NCBI GenBank assembly: GCA_022822665.1
Contig: JAJEAR010000017.1
Span: 57,443 to 121,442, forward strand
Direction of reading: 5' to 3'
Origin: Alphaproteobacteria bacterium
GTDB taxonomy: Bacteria > Pseudomonadota > Alphaproteobacteria > Thalassobaculales > Thalassobaculaceae
DNA: 64,000 bases
Shown here: positions 63,371 through 64,000 of the stretch, one piece after another
Numbering within the stretch: position 1 is the first letter of the stretch
Layout of the letters: every line of letters begins with the position of its first letter
Notes under the pieces: model-generated
Databases searched by the model: none
The model's input: the letters and a program-made list of their open reading frames with translations, nothing else
What the model was told of the DNA's origin: nothing
Position numbers and translations under genes: made by a program

Positions 63371-64000
63371 ATGTCCCGTGCCCGCCTCTCGGAGAGCCGG
63401 ATCGATGCTCTTGAACCCCGAAAGTCGCCCTACGATGTCCGTGACGGGGACCTGAAGGGTTTCGGCGTCCGCGTCTTGCCCTCGGGAGCCAAGCGCTTCT
63501 TCGTTCATAGCCAGCATGAGGGCCGGCGCGTCTGGAAGACCGTTGGCGACGCCGCCTGCATGGACCTCGACACGGCGCGTCTGCGCGCCAGGGAACTCCT
63601 TGCCGCGATCCGGCGCGACGAGGAGGGAACGGCGCTGCCGGAAGAGAGGCTCTTCGAGGCCGTGGCCGAGGAGGTTTTCTGCCGCTACGGGCGTCACTGG
63701 AAGCCCGGCACGATGAGGGTGAACCGGAAGTATTTCGAAAACACGATCCTTCCCCGGTTCCGGGGCCGGAACATCGCCGACATCACGAAGCGGGACGTGC
63801 AGGATTGGTTCGCCTCGCTGCATGCGACGCCTGTGGCGGCGGACCGGTCCGCGCCGATCCTCTCGGTCATCATGCGCCAGTCGGAGATTTACGGCTACCG
63901 CCCGGAAGGCAGCAATCCCTGCGCCGGCATCCGGCGCTACCGGCGCAAGGGCCGGGAACGGTTCCTGTCGGAGCCGGAGCTTCGCCGCCTCGGCAGCGTG
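63371..64000 (+). CDS. Tyrosine recombinase/integrase with N-terminal arm-binding domain, 3' end off window
   Basis: The frame opens at ATG 63371 (MSRARLSESRIDALEPRKS) and is still open at the last base, giving 210 residues. Residues 3-90 are an arm DNA-binding domain of the DUF4102 kind (YDVRDGDLKGFGVRVLPSGA, HEGRRVWKTVGDA). Residues 100-190 are the SAM-like core-binding domain (HWKPGTMRVNRKYFENTILP). The catalytic domain begins at the edge with LSEPELRRL, so the active-site Arg and Tyr are not visible. Proteins of this type are encoded at the end of genomic islands and prophages. Confidence 0.9.
   Translation, partial: MSRARLSESRIDALEPRKSPYDVRDGDLKGFGVRVLPSGAKRFFVHSQHEGRRVWKTVGDAACMDLDTARLRARELLAAIRRDEEGTALPEERLFEAVAEEVFCRYGRHWKPGTMRVNRKYFENTILPRFRGRNIADITKRDVQDWFASLHATPVAADRSAPILSVIMRQSEIYGYRPEGSNPCAGIRRYRRKGRERFLSEPELRRLGSV

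Overview
The window is high-GC, densely coding DNA from a Gram-negative alphaproteobacterium. The evidence is the conserved neighbourhood rpsF-rpsR-DUF2232-rplI-dnaB-alr and cvpA-purF, the alphaproteobacterial families DUF2794, CnoX with a CGPC site and DapC-FtsK-LolA, and a glnK-amtB pair behind a sigma-54 promoter. A trimethylamine N-oxide (TMAO) and methylamine locus suggests a marine or osmolyte-using lineage, possibly Rhodospirillales-like; that placement is inference.

Layout. 0-6 kb: a PuuD-like hydrolase running off the left edge, a sterol-desaturase-family membrane protein, and a minus-strand operon for a DapC-like aminotransferase, FtsK and a LolA-like protein with a readable promoter. 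6.6-7.3 kb: a ParD/ParE toxin-antitoxin pair behind a perfect palindrome. 7.6-9.4 kb: glnK-amtB. 10-16.5 kb: a UbiH-type monooxygenase, DUF971, Trm112-like, LON-domain, CnoX and ProXp-ala-like proteins, a TPR-glycosyltransferase and a macrodomain protein. 16.5-35.5 kb: core genes fabD-fabG, rpsF-rpsR-rplI-dnaB-alr, mlaEF, an MFS pump, cvpA-purF, an SDR, der-bamB-yfgM and betA. 36-42 kb: DUF2794, a type I secretion pair (adaptor plus ABC exporter with an odd linker) and a divergent glycosyltransferase. 42-47 kb: a gene-poor stretch with a decayed RES-domain gene, recQ, a decayed IS4-family transposase and a decayed GlxA-family regulator.

47-62.7 kb is the most distinctive part. It holds an ammonium/methylammonium transporter, a small membrane protein, two uncharacterised genes, gmaS-mgsA-mgsB-mgsC, a GntR-family regulator, TMAO demethylase (tdm) and the TMAO transporter tmoX/tmoW/tmoV. 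Together these should import TMAO, demethylate it to dimethylamine and formaldehyde, and convert methylamine to gamma-glutamylmethylamide and N-methylglutamate. The dimethylamine monooxygenase and N-methylglutamate dehydrogenase genes are not in the window. Short ACCA(A/T)T elements repeated at about 10-bp steps, one helical turn, sit in front of amtB, gmaS, the regulator and tmoX/tmoW, and look like a shared operator.

The right end holds a rho-independent terminator, tRNA-Arg(CCT) and the start of an arm-binding-type tyrosine integrase that runs off the edge, so a genomic island probably begins there. IS and regulator remnants on the left and the integrase on the right suggest the TMAO locus sits in a rearranged or acquired segment.
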